35,400 nucleotides of DNA from Clostridium sp. (GTDB lineage: Bacteria; Bacillota; Clostridia; Acetivibrionales; Acetivibrionaceae): the NCBI GenBank assembly GCA_012517995.1, contig JAAYTS010000018.1:1-35400 (forward strand), written 5' to 3'. The notes under the pieces were generated by a model. It saw only the letters and a program-made list of their open reading frames with translations, had not been told where the DNA came from and searched no databases. The position numbers and the translations under genes are program-made. Shown one piece after another: positions 1 to 8,014 of this stretch (within the stretch, counting starts at the first letter, position 1; every line of letters starts with the position of its first letter).

Positions 1-421
1 CCTTTGGTTTTTTCTCTGACTTCTTACTTTTCTTTTTCCCTTTGCTGTCTTTAGCATCTTCTTTACTTTCAAATGGAACTTCATAGTTAGGATCAACTTC
101 TTTTAAATATTCTATAGCTTTTACACAGTTTTTTTCTTTATCTATTACTTTTTTAAATGTGTGGGCGGCATTTTCATAATCTTCTATATAAGTATAAAAA
201 ATACCTAAAAGATTTATTGCTTCATGAAATTCGGGATTTAATGAAATAGCCTTCTTAAGCTGTATTATAGCAATATCCTCACTTTTAGCCTTAAAATCCT
301 CCAAAGCTTTATTATAAAGGACAATGGAATTTCTAACATTATCAGGCATATCTTTGTTGTTCTCTAACAGTTTATCCAAATCCAATGGAGGATAGTTTAA
401 AAGCTCTTTCTTAAAATCCAT
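1..421 (-). CDS. TPR-repeat protein, 3' part cut by window edge
   Basis: This frame reads into the window edge, so only the first 140 codons are visible. The protein begins MDFKKELLNYPPLDLD. Around residues 30-105 it has helix-turn-helix pairs of the TPR kind (AIIQLKKAISLNPEFHEAINLLG, read as two short helices, then YENAAHTFKKVI). A very lysine-rich tail (KKKSKKSEKK) is still running at the edge. Two adjacent ATGs (424 and 421) follow AGGAGG at 429-434; the second has the better 7-nt spacing. The gene lies 49 nt after folC on the same strand and is probably in the same transcript. No partner or enzymatic role can be read from it; TPR proteins are scaffolds for protein-protein contacts. Confidence 0.8.
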   Translation of the reverse strand, partial: MDFKKELLNYPPLDLDKLLENNKDMPDNVRNSIVLYNKALEDFKAKSEDIAIIQLKKAISLNPEFHEAINLLGIFYTYIEDYENAAHTFKKVIDKEKNCVKAIEYLKEVDPNYEVPFESKEDAKDSKGKKKSKKSEKKPK

Positions 422-470
422 CATGCCACCTCCTAGTTTTGCACTGTAACTGACAAAAGTTTGGAAGGCT

Positions 471-1787
471 TTAACTTCCATCACTTCCGTAAGTTCTACC
501 TTTTTCTAAAGTTTTAAACAAGCCCCTCATAGTTCCTACAAAACTTAAAGAGCCATAAGCACAAACAATACCATCTTCCCATGCATCATTAATACTCATT
601 CTTACTGCATATTCTATTGTATCACTAACTACAACATTATTACAATAGTGCCTTGCTATTTTTGCTAATTCTTTTGCCTCCACTCCCCTTTTATTTTCTA
701 AATTTATAATTATAAATTTAGAAGCTATATAAGAACACTCTTTTATCATTGAAATATAATCTTTATCTGCAAAAATCCCTGTAATAAATATAATTTTTTT
801 ATTAGGAAAATATGTTTCTAAATTTTCCCTTAAAATCTTTGCTCCACTCAGATTATGAGCTCCATCTATAATAAATACAGGGTTTCTTTTCAAAACTTCA
901 AATCTGCCCGGCCATTTTGCCAAAAAAAGTCCTCTTTTTATGGCAGTCTCACTTATGTTATAACCCTTTTTTATCAGTACATCTATAGTATCCATGGCCA
1001 ATGCAGCATTATTTATTTGATGTCTGCCTAATAAATTTATTTTAATAGACTCTCTCTTAGCATAATCAAATTCTTGTCCATTTATAGAAGACTTTTTAAT
1101 ATTTATTTTGCTAATATCTGTTTTTATTAAAGTAGCATTCTTTTTTTTGCAAACATCTTCAATAACTTTTTCCACTTCTTCTTTTTGAGGATATAATATA
1201 ACACAAGATTTTTCTTTTATAATACCGGCTTTTTCATAAGCAATTTCAGATAAGGTGTTTCCTAATTTGCTGGTATGGTCATAACTAATATTAGATATTA
1301 CCGAAACTAAAGAGCTTTTTATTACGTTGGTAGAATCAAGACGCCCTCCAAGACCAACTTCTAAAAGGACAATATCACAATTTATACTATAAAAATACCA
1401 AAATGCAGTAGCAGTTAATATTTCAAACTCTGTAGGCTCAATGCTTTCTTTTTTTTTGGACATCAACTGAACTTTTTCTTTTACATATTGAAGACTATTG
1501 GCAAAATCTTCTTTTGAAATTATTTTGCCATTTGCCCAAATACAGTCCTCAAGGCTTTCAATGCAGGGAGAAGTAAATCTCCCCACACTATACCCTGATT
1601 TATTTAATATGCTGCTTATCATAGCTATAGTAGAACCTTTTCCATTGGTGCCAGCAACATGTATGCACTTTAACTTTTCTTGAGGATTACCCATTAAATC
1701 TAATAATTTTTTTATCCTTTCAAGCCCAAGATTAATGCCTAGTAGCGACCTTTCATTTACATAATCAACAGCCTCTTGGTAATTCAT
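471..1787 (-). CDS. folC: Bifunctional folylpolyglutamate / dihydrofolate synthase
   Basis: The enzyme adds glutamate to dihydropteroate and to folates using ATP, in the cytoplasm. The 438 residues fit the family. The P-loop GTNGKGST is at residues 46-53, LLEVGLGGRLDSTN lies near residue 145, and the C-terminal domain has the IDGAHN motif near residue 312. After the P-loop the usual TSPH is TSPC (C75), and the segment that normally reads like FNERI is SLEDCI, so the substrate loop is slightly unusual. A GAGGTGG ribosome binding site precedes the ATG. The gene starts 26 nt after secA stops, so the two are likely co-transcribed; this pairing is one of position and does not imply a shared pathway. 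Confidence 0.93.
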   Translation of the reverse strand: MNYQEAVDYVNERSLLGINLGLERIKKLLDLMGNPQEKLKCIHVAGTNGKGSTIAMISSILNKSGYSVGRFTSPCIESLEDCIWANGKIISKEDFANSLQYVKEKVQLMSKKKESIEPTEFEILTATAFWYFYSINCDIVLLEVGLGGRLDSTNVIKSSLVSVISNISYDHTSKLGNTLSEIAYEKAGIIKEKSCVILYPQKEEVEKVIEDVCKKKNATLIKTDISKINIKKSSINGQEFDYAKRESIKINLLGRHQINNAALAMDTIDVLIKKGYNISETAIKRGLFLAKWPGRFEVLKRNPVFIIDGAHNLSGAKILRENLETYFPNKKIIFITGIFADKDYISMIKECSYIASKFIIINLENKRGVEAKELAKIARHYCNNVVVSDTIEYAVRMSINDAWEDGIVCAYGSLSFVGTMRGLFKTLEKGRTYGSDGS

Positions 1788-1813
1788 TTAATCCACCTCA
1801 TGCAAAACCAGCA

Positions 1814-4549
1814 TTATTCATCTATTCCGCAGCATTTTTTGTACTTCTTTCCACTTCCACATGGACAACTGTCATTTCGACCCACTTTTTTACTGCTTCT
1901 TACAACAGGTTTTCTTCCCTGTTCTCCATGAGATGCAGATATTGGCTGTGCAACTTTTTGACGCTCAGGTATACGGTTTTTATCAACACGAGTATTTAAA
2001 ATAACTTTCACAGCATCATCCTGGATATTCCGAACCATCTCTTCAAACATTTCAAATCCTTCAAATTTATACTCAATTACAGGATCTTTTTGTCCAAATG
2101 CTCTAAGCCTTATACCCTGCTGCAATTGATCCATTGCATCTATGTGATCCATCCATTTTTGGTCTACAACCCTTAAAAGAATCACTCTCTCCAGCTCTCT
2201 CATAAGTTCAGAACCAATTTCTTCTTCTTTTTTCTCGTATTTATCAACCATAATTTTAAATATTTTTTCCTTAAGGGTTTCCTGTGTCATGCTTTCCATA
2301 TCATCTTTGCTAAATTCAAGGGCACCTTCATAAAGATAAGGAAGTTCAGCATATGTCTTTAATCCTTTCCAATCCCAAAAGTCAGGATAGGGACTTTCGC
2401 TGCAGTAAAGTGTAACTAATCTATCGGCAATTTCTTTCATCATCTTAATAAAACTATCTTTAATGTTTTTGCCGTCCAACACTTCCTTTCTTTGGGCATA
2501 AATAACTTCTCTTTGTTTATTCATAACATCATCATACTGAAGTACATTTTTTCTAATTGAAAAGTTCTTTCCTTCCACTCTCTTTTGTGCGTTTTCAATG
2601 GCATTAGACAACATTCTGTTTTCAATAGCTTGATCCTCTTCAAGTCCTAGCGTATCAACAACCTTAGTTAACCTATCTGAACCAAAAAGTCTCATTAAGT
2701 CATCTTCTAAGGAAATATAAAATCTTGATAACCCCGGGTCACCCTGACGTCCTGCACGTCCTCTAAGCTGGTTATCTATACGCCTTGACTCATGTCTTTC
2801 AGTACCAATTATATAAAGCCCACCAGCTTCTATCACCTTTTCACGTTCAGCATCTGTTATTTTTTTGTATTCAGCATTTAGCTGTCTAAAAACTTTTCTA
2901 GCTTCAATTACTTCTTCATTGTCAGTATCATTAAAGCCGGTAGCTTCATTAATTAGATTTTCATCATAACCTCTTTTTTTCATTTCCTGTTTTGCCATAT
3001 ATTCTGCATTACCACCAAGGACAATGTCGGTACCACGACCAGCCATGTTAGTGGCAATTGTAACTGCTCCCAATTTACCTGCCTGTGCAATTATAGCAGC
3101 CTCTTTTTCATGATATTTAGCATTCAAAACCTGATGAGGTACTCCTCTTTTTTTAAGCATAAGGCTTAAAATTTCTGACTTTTCAATTGATATTGTACCA
3201 ATTAGTACAGGCTGACCTCTTTTATGACATTCAACTATGTCGTCTATAACTGCATTAAACTTGCCAACCTCAGTTTTGTAAACGCAGTCAGGCATATCAG
3301 CTCTGGCAACTGGAACATTTGTAGGAATAATAATTACGTCCAAATTATAAGTGGTTCTAAATTCCTGCTCTTCTGTCTGAGCTGTTCCTGTCATACCTGC
3401 TAACTTTTTATACATTCTAAAATAATTCTGGAATGTAATAGTGGCAAGTGTTTTACTCTCTCTTTCCACCTTCACCCCTTCTTTAGCTTCAATTGCCTGG
3501 TGAAGACCATTGCTGTAACGTCTTCCATACATCAAACGTCCAGTAAATTCATCTACAATAATTATCTGACCGTCTTTTACCACATAATCTCTATCTCTAT
3601 GCATAAGCCCATGTGCCCTTAACGCTTGATTTAAATGATGGGATATTGTCATATTGTCAGGATCAGATAAGTTTTCAATTCCAAAAAACTCTTCTGCTTT
3701 TTTTATCCCGTCATCTGTAAGTGTGGCGGTATGAGCTTTTTCATCCACAATATAATCTGCTTCTACATCATCCATATGCTGTTTATCATCTGTCTCTTTA
3801 AACACCTTTGCTTTAAGTCTTCTCACAAAAGTATCTGCTACAGTATAAAGCTCTGTAGATTTATCTCCTGCACCTGATATAATAAGGGGGGTTCTTGCTT
3901 CATCCACTAAAATACTGTCAACTTCGTCCACTATTGCATAATGTAATTCCCTCTGAACCATATCTTCTTTGTAGATTACCATATTATCCCTTAAATAATC
4001 AAATCCAAACTCATTATTTGTACCATAAGTTATATCACATGAATAAGCCTTTCTTCTTGTTGCATTGTCAAGTCCGTGAATAATAAGTCCTACACTAAGA
4101 CCTAAAAAATTGTACACCTTTCCCATCCACTCGCTGTCACGCTTTGCAAGATAATCGTTTACAGTAACCACATGAACGCCCTTTCCCTCAAGAGCATTTA
4201 AATAAACCGGAAGGGTTGCAACCAATGTTTTTCCCTCTCCTGTTTTCATCTCTGCAATTCTTCCCTGATGAAGAACAATTCCACCTATCAATTGAACTTT
4301 AAAATGCCTCATTCCCAATACTCTTTTTGAAGCTTCCCTTACAACTGCAAAAGCTTCTGGCAAAATATCATCTAATGTTTCTCCTTCTTTAAGTCTCTTT
4401 TTAAAATGAGGAGTCATTGCTTTTAGCTCATCATCGGTCATAGCCTGCATTTTTTTCTCTAGGCTTTCTATCTTTTCAACAATAGGCATTATTCTTTTTA
4501 ACTCTCTATCACTATAACTTCCTATAATTTTTTCAATTAGTTTTAACAT
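1814..4549 (-). CDS. secA: Preprotein translocase ATPase SecA
   Basis: SecA is the motor that pushes unfolded preproteins through the SecYEG channel. The 911-residue length is typical. Visible motifs are the Walker A MKTGEGKT at residues 101-108, Walker B VDEVDS (D208-D211), the second-motor-domain run NMAGRGTDI, and [18 protein letters not shown]. The C-terminus carries the zinc-binding SEC-C tail, with C895, C897, C906 and C907 in a [13 protein letters not shown] pattern that binds SecB or ribosomes in other bacteria. GGAGG lies 7 nt before the ATG. The gene starts 15 nt after the DUF5317 gene stops and is followed 26 nt later by folC. Confidence 0.98.
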   Translation of the reverse strand: MLKLIEKIIGSYSDRELKRIMPIVEKIESLEKKMQAMTDDELKAMTPHFKKRLKEGETLDDILPEAFAVVREASKRVLGMRHFKVQLIGGIVLHQGRIAEMKTGEGKTLVATLPVYLNALEGKGVHVVTVNDYLAKRDSEWMGKVYNFLGLSVGLIIHGLDNATRRKAYSCDITYGTNNEFGFDYLRDNMVIYKEDMVQRELHYAIVDEVDSILVDEARTPLIISGAGDKSTELYTVADTFVRRLKAKVFKETDDKQHMDDVEADYIVDEKAHTATLTDDGIKKAEEFFGIENLSDPDNMTISHHLNQALRAHGLMHRDRDYVVKDGQIIIVDEFTGRLMYGRRYSNGLHQAIEAKEGVKVERESKTLATITFQNYFRMYKKLAGMTGTAQTEEQEFRTTYNLDVIIIPTNVPVARADMPDCVYKTEVGKFNAVIDDIVECHKRGQPVLIGTISIEKSEILSLMLKKRGVPHQVLNAKYHEKEAAIIAQAGKLGAVTIATNMAGRGTDIVLGGNAEYMAKQEMKKRGYDENLINEATGFNDTDNEEVIEARKVFRQLNAEYKKITDAEREKVIEAGGLYIIGTERHESRRIDNQLRGRAGRQGDPGLSRFYISLEDDLMRLFGSDRLTKVVDTLGLEEDQAIENRMLSNAIENAQKRVEGKNFSIRKNVLQYDDVMNKQREVIYAQRKEVLDGKNIKDSFIKMMKEIADRLVTLYCSESPYPDFWDWKGLKTYAELPYLYEGALEFSKDDMESMTQETLKEKIFKIMVDKYEKKEEEIGSELMRELERVILLRVVDQKWMDHIDAMDQLQQGIRLRAFGQKDPVIEYKFEGFEMFEEMVRNIQDDAVKVILNTRVDKNRIPERQKVAQPISASHGEQGRKPVVRSSKKVGRNDSCPCGSGKKYKKCCGIDE

Positions 4550-4564
4550 ATCAAAACCTCCAAC

Positions 4565-5158
4565 TTAAATTTTTATGTCCGCCTCACATGTTTTTTTATA
4601 TGAACTATTGATCATCTCAAGTACAAATACAAATAATCCAACTGCTACAATATAATCACCAATGCTTAAAACATACGCACCTTTGCCTAAAAAACCAGGG
4701 ATATAAAATATATCTGCCAAAAAATTCAGCTTTGTTAATTCACTCATAACAATATGTTTGTTATCTGCACCACTTTTCAATAATTCTATAAACTCTGGCA
4801 TATCCACCTTTTCTAATTTTTCTAAAGATACCGGCATCCTTCCTCCGTTTACCATCATAACCAATGCATTTAATGAGGCACCCAATGCTATTATCCACAA
4901 ACCCAAATGCTTCCTGTTATACCATAAGACAATAAACAACAGTGTAAAAACCACTCCTTGGGTTATCTGGCTGTATTTTGCAATAAAAACTAATCCCTTC
5001 ATTGAAAGAATCCTTGTAACAGTCTGTATTCCAAAGGCAATAAATGCCAGCCATACTTTTTCCAGTGTGATACATGATATATCAAACTTTCTTTTTTTAA
5101 CAGTTCCAACAAGCACTCCAAGGATAATTGCCAAAAGGATAACAAGCAAATACAGCAT
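4565..5158 (-). CDS. DUF5317-family integral membrane protein
   Basis: This is a 197-residue membrane protein of unknown function. I assign it to the DUF5317 type from the conserved NGGRMPVS stretch that follows LGASLNALVMMVN near residues 95-110. There are about five hydrophobic segments: residues 1-20, 32-50, 65-82, 88-107 and 160-185. Between them lies one hydrophilic loop (EKLEKVDMPEFIELLKSG). The start has an AGGTGA ribosome binding site. Only 15 nt separate its stop from secA, so it is the first visible gene of the secA-folC-TPR run. That position hints at an envelope role but does not show one. Confidence 0.8.
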   Translation of the reverse strand: MLYLLVILLAIILGVLVGTVKKRKFDISCITLEKVWLAFIAFGIQTVTRILSMKGLVFIAKYSQITQGVVFTLLFIVLWYNRKHLGLWIIALGASLNALVMMVNGGRMPVSLEKLEKVDMPEFIELLKSGADNKHIVMSELTKLNFLADIFYIPGFLGKGAYVLSIGDYIVAVGLFVFVLEMINSSYKKTCEADIKI

Positions 5159-5243
5159 GTCTTCACCTCACTTTTTCATAAAAAGGACACAGCACTTCCG
5201 CAAGAATTAATGGCAATGCAATATTTTAGAAAAATATAATATT

Positions 5244-5615
5244 TTACATTATCGGAGGGGATAAATCAGATGAATTCAGCACTATTTTTTTGTCTTTTTT
5301 AAAAGACAACGGTCTAAAGGAAATTTTTGAATGGTAACCAATATATATGTTTTGCTGCAATATATAATTAAAACCAATCCAAAATTTACTTAAATTGTTT
5401 TTTGTCTTTATAATATAAGAACTGCCATAAGCAGTACTAAATGAAGATTCATTATTATTTTCCTCATCTATGCACATATTTCTTTTTTCAGACACAGCTA
5501 AAAACCCTGTATCTACATATAAACCAGAGCTGAACAAATATTCTGCTAGATTTACCGTTCCATCTGAGGTTAATGCTGATAAAATCAGCAAACTAACAAA
5601 AATTCTGCTTAACAT
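5244..5615 (-). CDS. Unknown small exported-looking protein
   Basis: I do not recognise this 123-residue protein. The frame is open for 12 more codons upstream, but I place the start at 5615 because AAGGAAGG (5621-5628) lies 5 nt before that ATG and nothing similar precedes the longer start. The N-terminus MLSRIFVSLLILSALTS looks like a signal peptide or anchor. The rest is polar, with an asparagine-rich patch (EENNNESS) and alternating beta-like segments (YILQQNIYIGYHSKISF). A well-formed promoter with a 21-bp palindrome over its -10 box stands directly upstream, so the gene is probably regulated on its own. It could be a spore-coat or envelope protein; that is a guess. Confidence 0.55.
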   Translation of the reverse strand: MLSRIFVSLLILSALTSDGTVNLAEYLFSSGLYVDTGFLAVSEKRNMCIDEENNNESSFSTAYGSSYIIKTKNNLSKFWIGFNYILQQNIYIGYHSKISFRPLSFKKDKKIVLNSSDLSPPIM

Positions 5616-5659
5616 TAATACCTTCCTTATTTTAAATCTAAATATCACCATTAATTGAA

Positions 5660-5702
5660 ATATTATTACTGTAATAATATCTTATTTTCAAAATATAATC
5701 AA
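5660..5702 (-). promoter_or_regulatory. Promoter with 21-bp palindromic operator-like site
   Basis: On the minus strand TTGATT (5697-5702), a 17-nt spacer and TATTAT (5674-5679) form a sigma-A-type promoter for the unknown gene starting at 5615. A palindrome with 10-bp arms and a one-base centre, ATATTATTAC-T-GTAATAATAT, occupies 5660-5680. It covers the -10 box and the expected transcription start, a position typical of a repressor operator. I cannot name the regulator. Confidence 0.5.
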
Positions 5703-5730
5703 TATATAAAATATATAATAAAAAAGCGTT

Positions 5731-6021
5731 TTACTTATCAGCTAGCCTGTCCAAAATAATTTTATATCCATCGGCACCATAAAGTAGGGCCTTATTTACT
5801 CTGCTTATTGTCGCCGTACTTGCACCAGTTTTTTCACTTATATCAGTATATGTTTTGCCTTCTCTTAGCATTTTTGCAACTTCAAGCCTTTGAGCCAATG
5901 CCTTTATCTCAGATATAGTGCAAATATCTTCAAAAAAACTATAACACTCATCTATATTTTTAAGAAGTAATATTGCTTCAAATAACTTATCTGTCATTTC
6001 ATCTTTTATCTTTTTATTCAT
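5731..6021 (-). CDS. YerC/YecD-family TrpR-like DNA-binding protein
   Basis: This 96-residue protein belongs to the TrpR-related YerC/YecD family. EIKALAQRLEVAKMLREGKTYTDISEKTGASTATISRVNK spans residues 38-77, and its last part (TYTDISEKTGAS-TATISRVNKAL) is the helix-turn-helix with the family's STATISRV recognition helix. It should bind DNA as a dimer; the effector and targets are unknown. The ribosome binding site is weak (GGGAG about 12 nt before the ATG). A good promoter lies about 60 nt upstream (6083-6111). The gene stands alone between the palindrome-controlled unknown gene and a long non-coding region. Confidence 0.88.
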   Translation of the reverse strand: MNKKIKDEMTDKLFEAILLLKNIDECYSFFEDICTISEIKALAQRLEVAKMLREGKTYTDISEKTGASTATISRVNKALLYGADGYKIILDRLADK

Positions 6022-6082
6022 TGCCTAGCTTACGCTCCCACATCTTTAAGTTTACAAAATTTTTTCTCTTCCTTCTGAAATT

Positions 6083-6111
6083 ACAATATCAGCTTTTTTA
6101 TAAAAGGTCAA
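6083..6111 (-). promoter_or_regulatory. Sigma-A-type promoter for the YerC-like gene
   Basis: On the minus strand TTGACC (6106-6111), a 17-nt spacer and TATTGT (6083-6088) lie about 60 nt before the YerC-like start. The leader in between contains a nine-codon frame (MWERKLGNE) that overlaps the start codon but has no ribosome binding site of its own. Confidence 0.6.
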
Positions 6112-6245
6112 GAGTTTAGCTGTGGCTACTTTACACCCTTTAGCATTTTGATATTTAGAAATATGTACTGCTTTTGAAAAATTATACTGAAAATTTAAAT
6201 AAACTTTTAGATTTACAACATCAACAAGGCAACAACTTTTACAGT

Positions 6246-6346
6246 TCCTTCTAACGCTACTCCAACCTCTACTCTAACTTCTCATCCTACTCCAACTTCT
6301 ATCCTCACTCTAACTTCTAACCCCACTCTAACTTCTAAAAATTTCA
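6246..6346. repeat. Imperfect 18-nt tandem repeat in a non-coding region
   Basis: Read on the minus strand, the unit AGAAGTTAGAGTGGGGTT recurs with substitutions: three full 18-nt copies, a shortened 12-nt copy and one more degenerate copy. The strand is strikingly purine-rich on one side and CT-rich on the other. One frame gives a 21-codon peptide (MKFLEVRVGLEVRVRIEVGVG), but it has no ribosome binding site, so I treat the block as non-coding. The rest of 6022-6245 holds only the YerC-like leader and promoter and nothing else I can support. Confidence 0.75.
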
Positions 6347-6438
6347 TTAAAAAAAAGAGAATGTCAGTTAAAATTTAGGAAGATTCAAATCCCTCATATA
6401 GTTTTTTAGTAAGTGTTCCGTTGCTTTTATTAAATTTT

Positions 6439-6450
6439 TTTGTCGAATTT
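6439..6450. promoter_or_regulatory. Candidate Spo0A box (0A box)
   Basis: TGTCGAA at 6441-6447, within TTTGTCGAATTT, exactly matches the TGNCGAA core bound by phosphorylated Spo0A in spore-forming Firmicutes. It lies about 32 nt upstream of a TATGAT -10-like box (6479-6484), close to where Spo0A activates transcription elsewhere. A single 7-mer can occur by chance, so this is only a candidate. Confidence 0.4.
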
Positions 6451-6490
6451 TAAGAAGTTTCAGCATTATGTTACATAATATGATTTTTTG

Positions 6491-6597
6491 TTGTATTATC
6501 ATCTTAGTGATTCTTAAGTAAGTAATTCTTAAAAGTTACTCCCCTAAATCCCGTGGCATTCTCCCGTCTCTTCTTGGAATGCGCGGGACATTTTTTT
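6491..6597 (+). ncRNA. Candidate C-rich small RNA with own terminator
   Basis: About 107 nt could be transcribed on the plus strand from a TATGAT box at 6479-6484. The end is a strong terminator: TCCCG (6549-6553) plus GCATTC (6556-6561) pair with GAATGC (6577-6582) plus CGGGA (6584-6588), followed by seven T (6591-6597). Two unpaired C-rich stretches, CTCCCCT (6539-6545) and the loop TCCCGTCTCTTC, could pair with Shine-Dalgarno sequences, as C-rich loops do in Gram-positive trans-acting sRNAs such as RsaE/RoxS. No protein gene lies upstream on this strand, and cca has its own promoter after the terminator, so the hairpin does not simply end a known transcript. The 5' end is inferred. Confidence 0.45.
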
Positions 6598-6639
6598 ATC
6601 AATAGTTTTCCATAATATTCCTTTAAAACATTTTTCTTT

Positions 6640-6668
6640 TTGATAATAATATTATTATACATTATAAT
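6640..6668 (+). promoter_or_regulatory. Sigma-A-type promoter for cca
   Basis: TTGATA (6640-6645), a 17-nt spacer and a perfect TATAAT (6663-6668) lie about 40 nt before the cca start codon. Confidence 0.75.
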
Positions 6669-6706
6669 TATTTATAATTATATATTAAAAACAAAGGACA
6701 GTTGTT

Positions 6707-8014
6707 ATGTGGAAAAAAAACACTTTAAATCTACACCATGATATTTTATACATTATTAATGTGCTAAACAGCAATAATTATGAAGCATACTTAGTTGGTG
6801 GATGTGTGAGAGATTTTTTATTGGAAAGAAAACCGACAGATTGGGACATTGCCACCAATGCAAAGCCTTCTGATATAAAAAAACTATTTGAAAAAACAAT
6901 TGATACTGGTTTAAAGCATGGAACATTTACAGTGGTGTTAAATAAAAAAAATTATGAAATAACTACCTATAGAAAAAAACAAAACTTAAAAAGTGATTTG
7001 TCAGTACGGGACTTTACAATTAATGCAATAGCTTATCACCCAAAAGAAGGATTTATAGATCCTTTCTTTGGTGTTGAAGATATAAAAAATTCAATAGTAC
7101 GCTGTGTTGGAAAAGCAAAAGAGCGTTTTTTAGAAGACCCTCTTAGGATGCTAAGAGCCATTCGTTTTTCTTCAACTTTAAAATTTGAAATTGATGAAAA
7201 TATTATAAATGCTATAAAGGAAAACTGCCATCTTATAGACCAGGTAAGTTTTGAACGAATCAGGGATGAGATTTCAAAAATATTGTGCTCTGACAATCCT
7301 TTTAACATGGTAATATTAAAAGATACAGGACTTTTAAAAAATATAATGCCGGAATTTGACATATGTTTTGAAACTTCCCAAAACCATCCTTACCATTTAT
7401 ACAATGTGGCAATTCACTCTCTGCACACCGTGAAAAAAATTGAAAATAAAAAACATTTAAGATGGACTATGCTTCTTCACGACACTGGAAAAGCTGTAAC
7501 TAAAACCACCGATTCTAAAGGAATTGACCACTTTTACAACCACGGTGAACAAAGCGTTTTTATTGCAAAAAAAGTGCTTGAACGGTTTAAATTTGATAAT
7601 AAAACAATATACAAAGTATTAACCCTTATAAAACATCATGACAGGACAATATCACCCACTTATAAATCTGTAAAAAAAGCTATAAATGCTGTGGGAGAAG
7701 ATATTTTTTTAGACCTTTTAAAAGTGCAAGAAGCAGATAGAAGGGGGCAGAATTTAAAGTACTCAAATAAGGGAATTGAAAAATTACAAAAAATTAAAGA
7801 AATTTATTTTGATGTTATTAAAAATAATCACTGCTTTAAATTAGGTGATTTAGCTGTAAATGGTAATGATTTAATTGGGCTAGGTTTTAAAGAAGGAAAA
7901 GAAATAGGCAATATTTTAAATGCTTTATTAGGCATGGTTATTGAAAATCCTCAGTTAAATGAAAAAGAAAAACTTTTAAAAATTGTCCTTGAAAATTTTA
8001 CTCCTTCTTTTTGA
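6707..8014 (+). CDS. cca: CCA tRNA nucleotidyltransferase (HD-domain type)
   Basis: The enzyme adds or repairs the 3' CCA end of tRNAs without a nucleic-acid template. The nucleotidyltransferase motif LVGGCVRD is at residues 29-36 and the metal-binding DWDIAT at 46-51 (D46, D48). RFLEDPLRMLRAIRF marks the start of the neck domain, and an HD phosphohydrolase-like domain follows with MLLHDTGKA near residue 260 and LIKHHD near 305. The 435-residue length fits. AAAGGA lies about 8 nt before the ATG. Its last 17 nt overlap the 3' end of the convergent GTPase gene. The tRNA genes complete in this window already encode CCA, so its job here may be mostly repair. Confidence 0.93.
   Translation: MWKKNTLNLHHDILYIINVLNSNNYEAYLVGGCVRDFLLERKPTDWDIATNAKPSDIKKLFEKTIDTGLKHGTFTVVLNKKNYEITTYRKKQNLKSDLSVRDFTINAIAYHPKEGFIDPFFGVEDIKNSIVRCVGKAKERFLEDPLRMLRAIRFSSTLKFEIDENIINAIKENCHLIDQVSFERIRDEISKILCSDNPFNMVILKDTGLLKNIMPEFDICFETSQNHPYHLYNVAIHSLHTVKKIENKKHLRWTMLLHDTGKAVTKTTDSKGIDHFYNHGEQSVFIAKKVLERFKFDNKTIYKVLTLIKHHDRTISPTYKSVKKAINAVGEDIFLDLLKVQEADRRGQNLKYSNKGIEKLQKIKEIYFDVIKNNHCFKLGDLAVNGNDLIGLGFKEGKEIGNILNALLGMVIENPQLNEKEKLLKIVLENFTPSF

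Noticed and set aside
6246-6346. CRISPR array
   Set aside because: The units are contiguous and degenerate with no spacers and no cas genes nearby.
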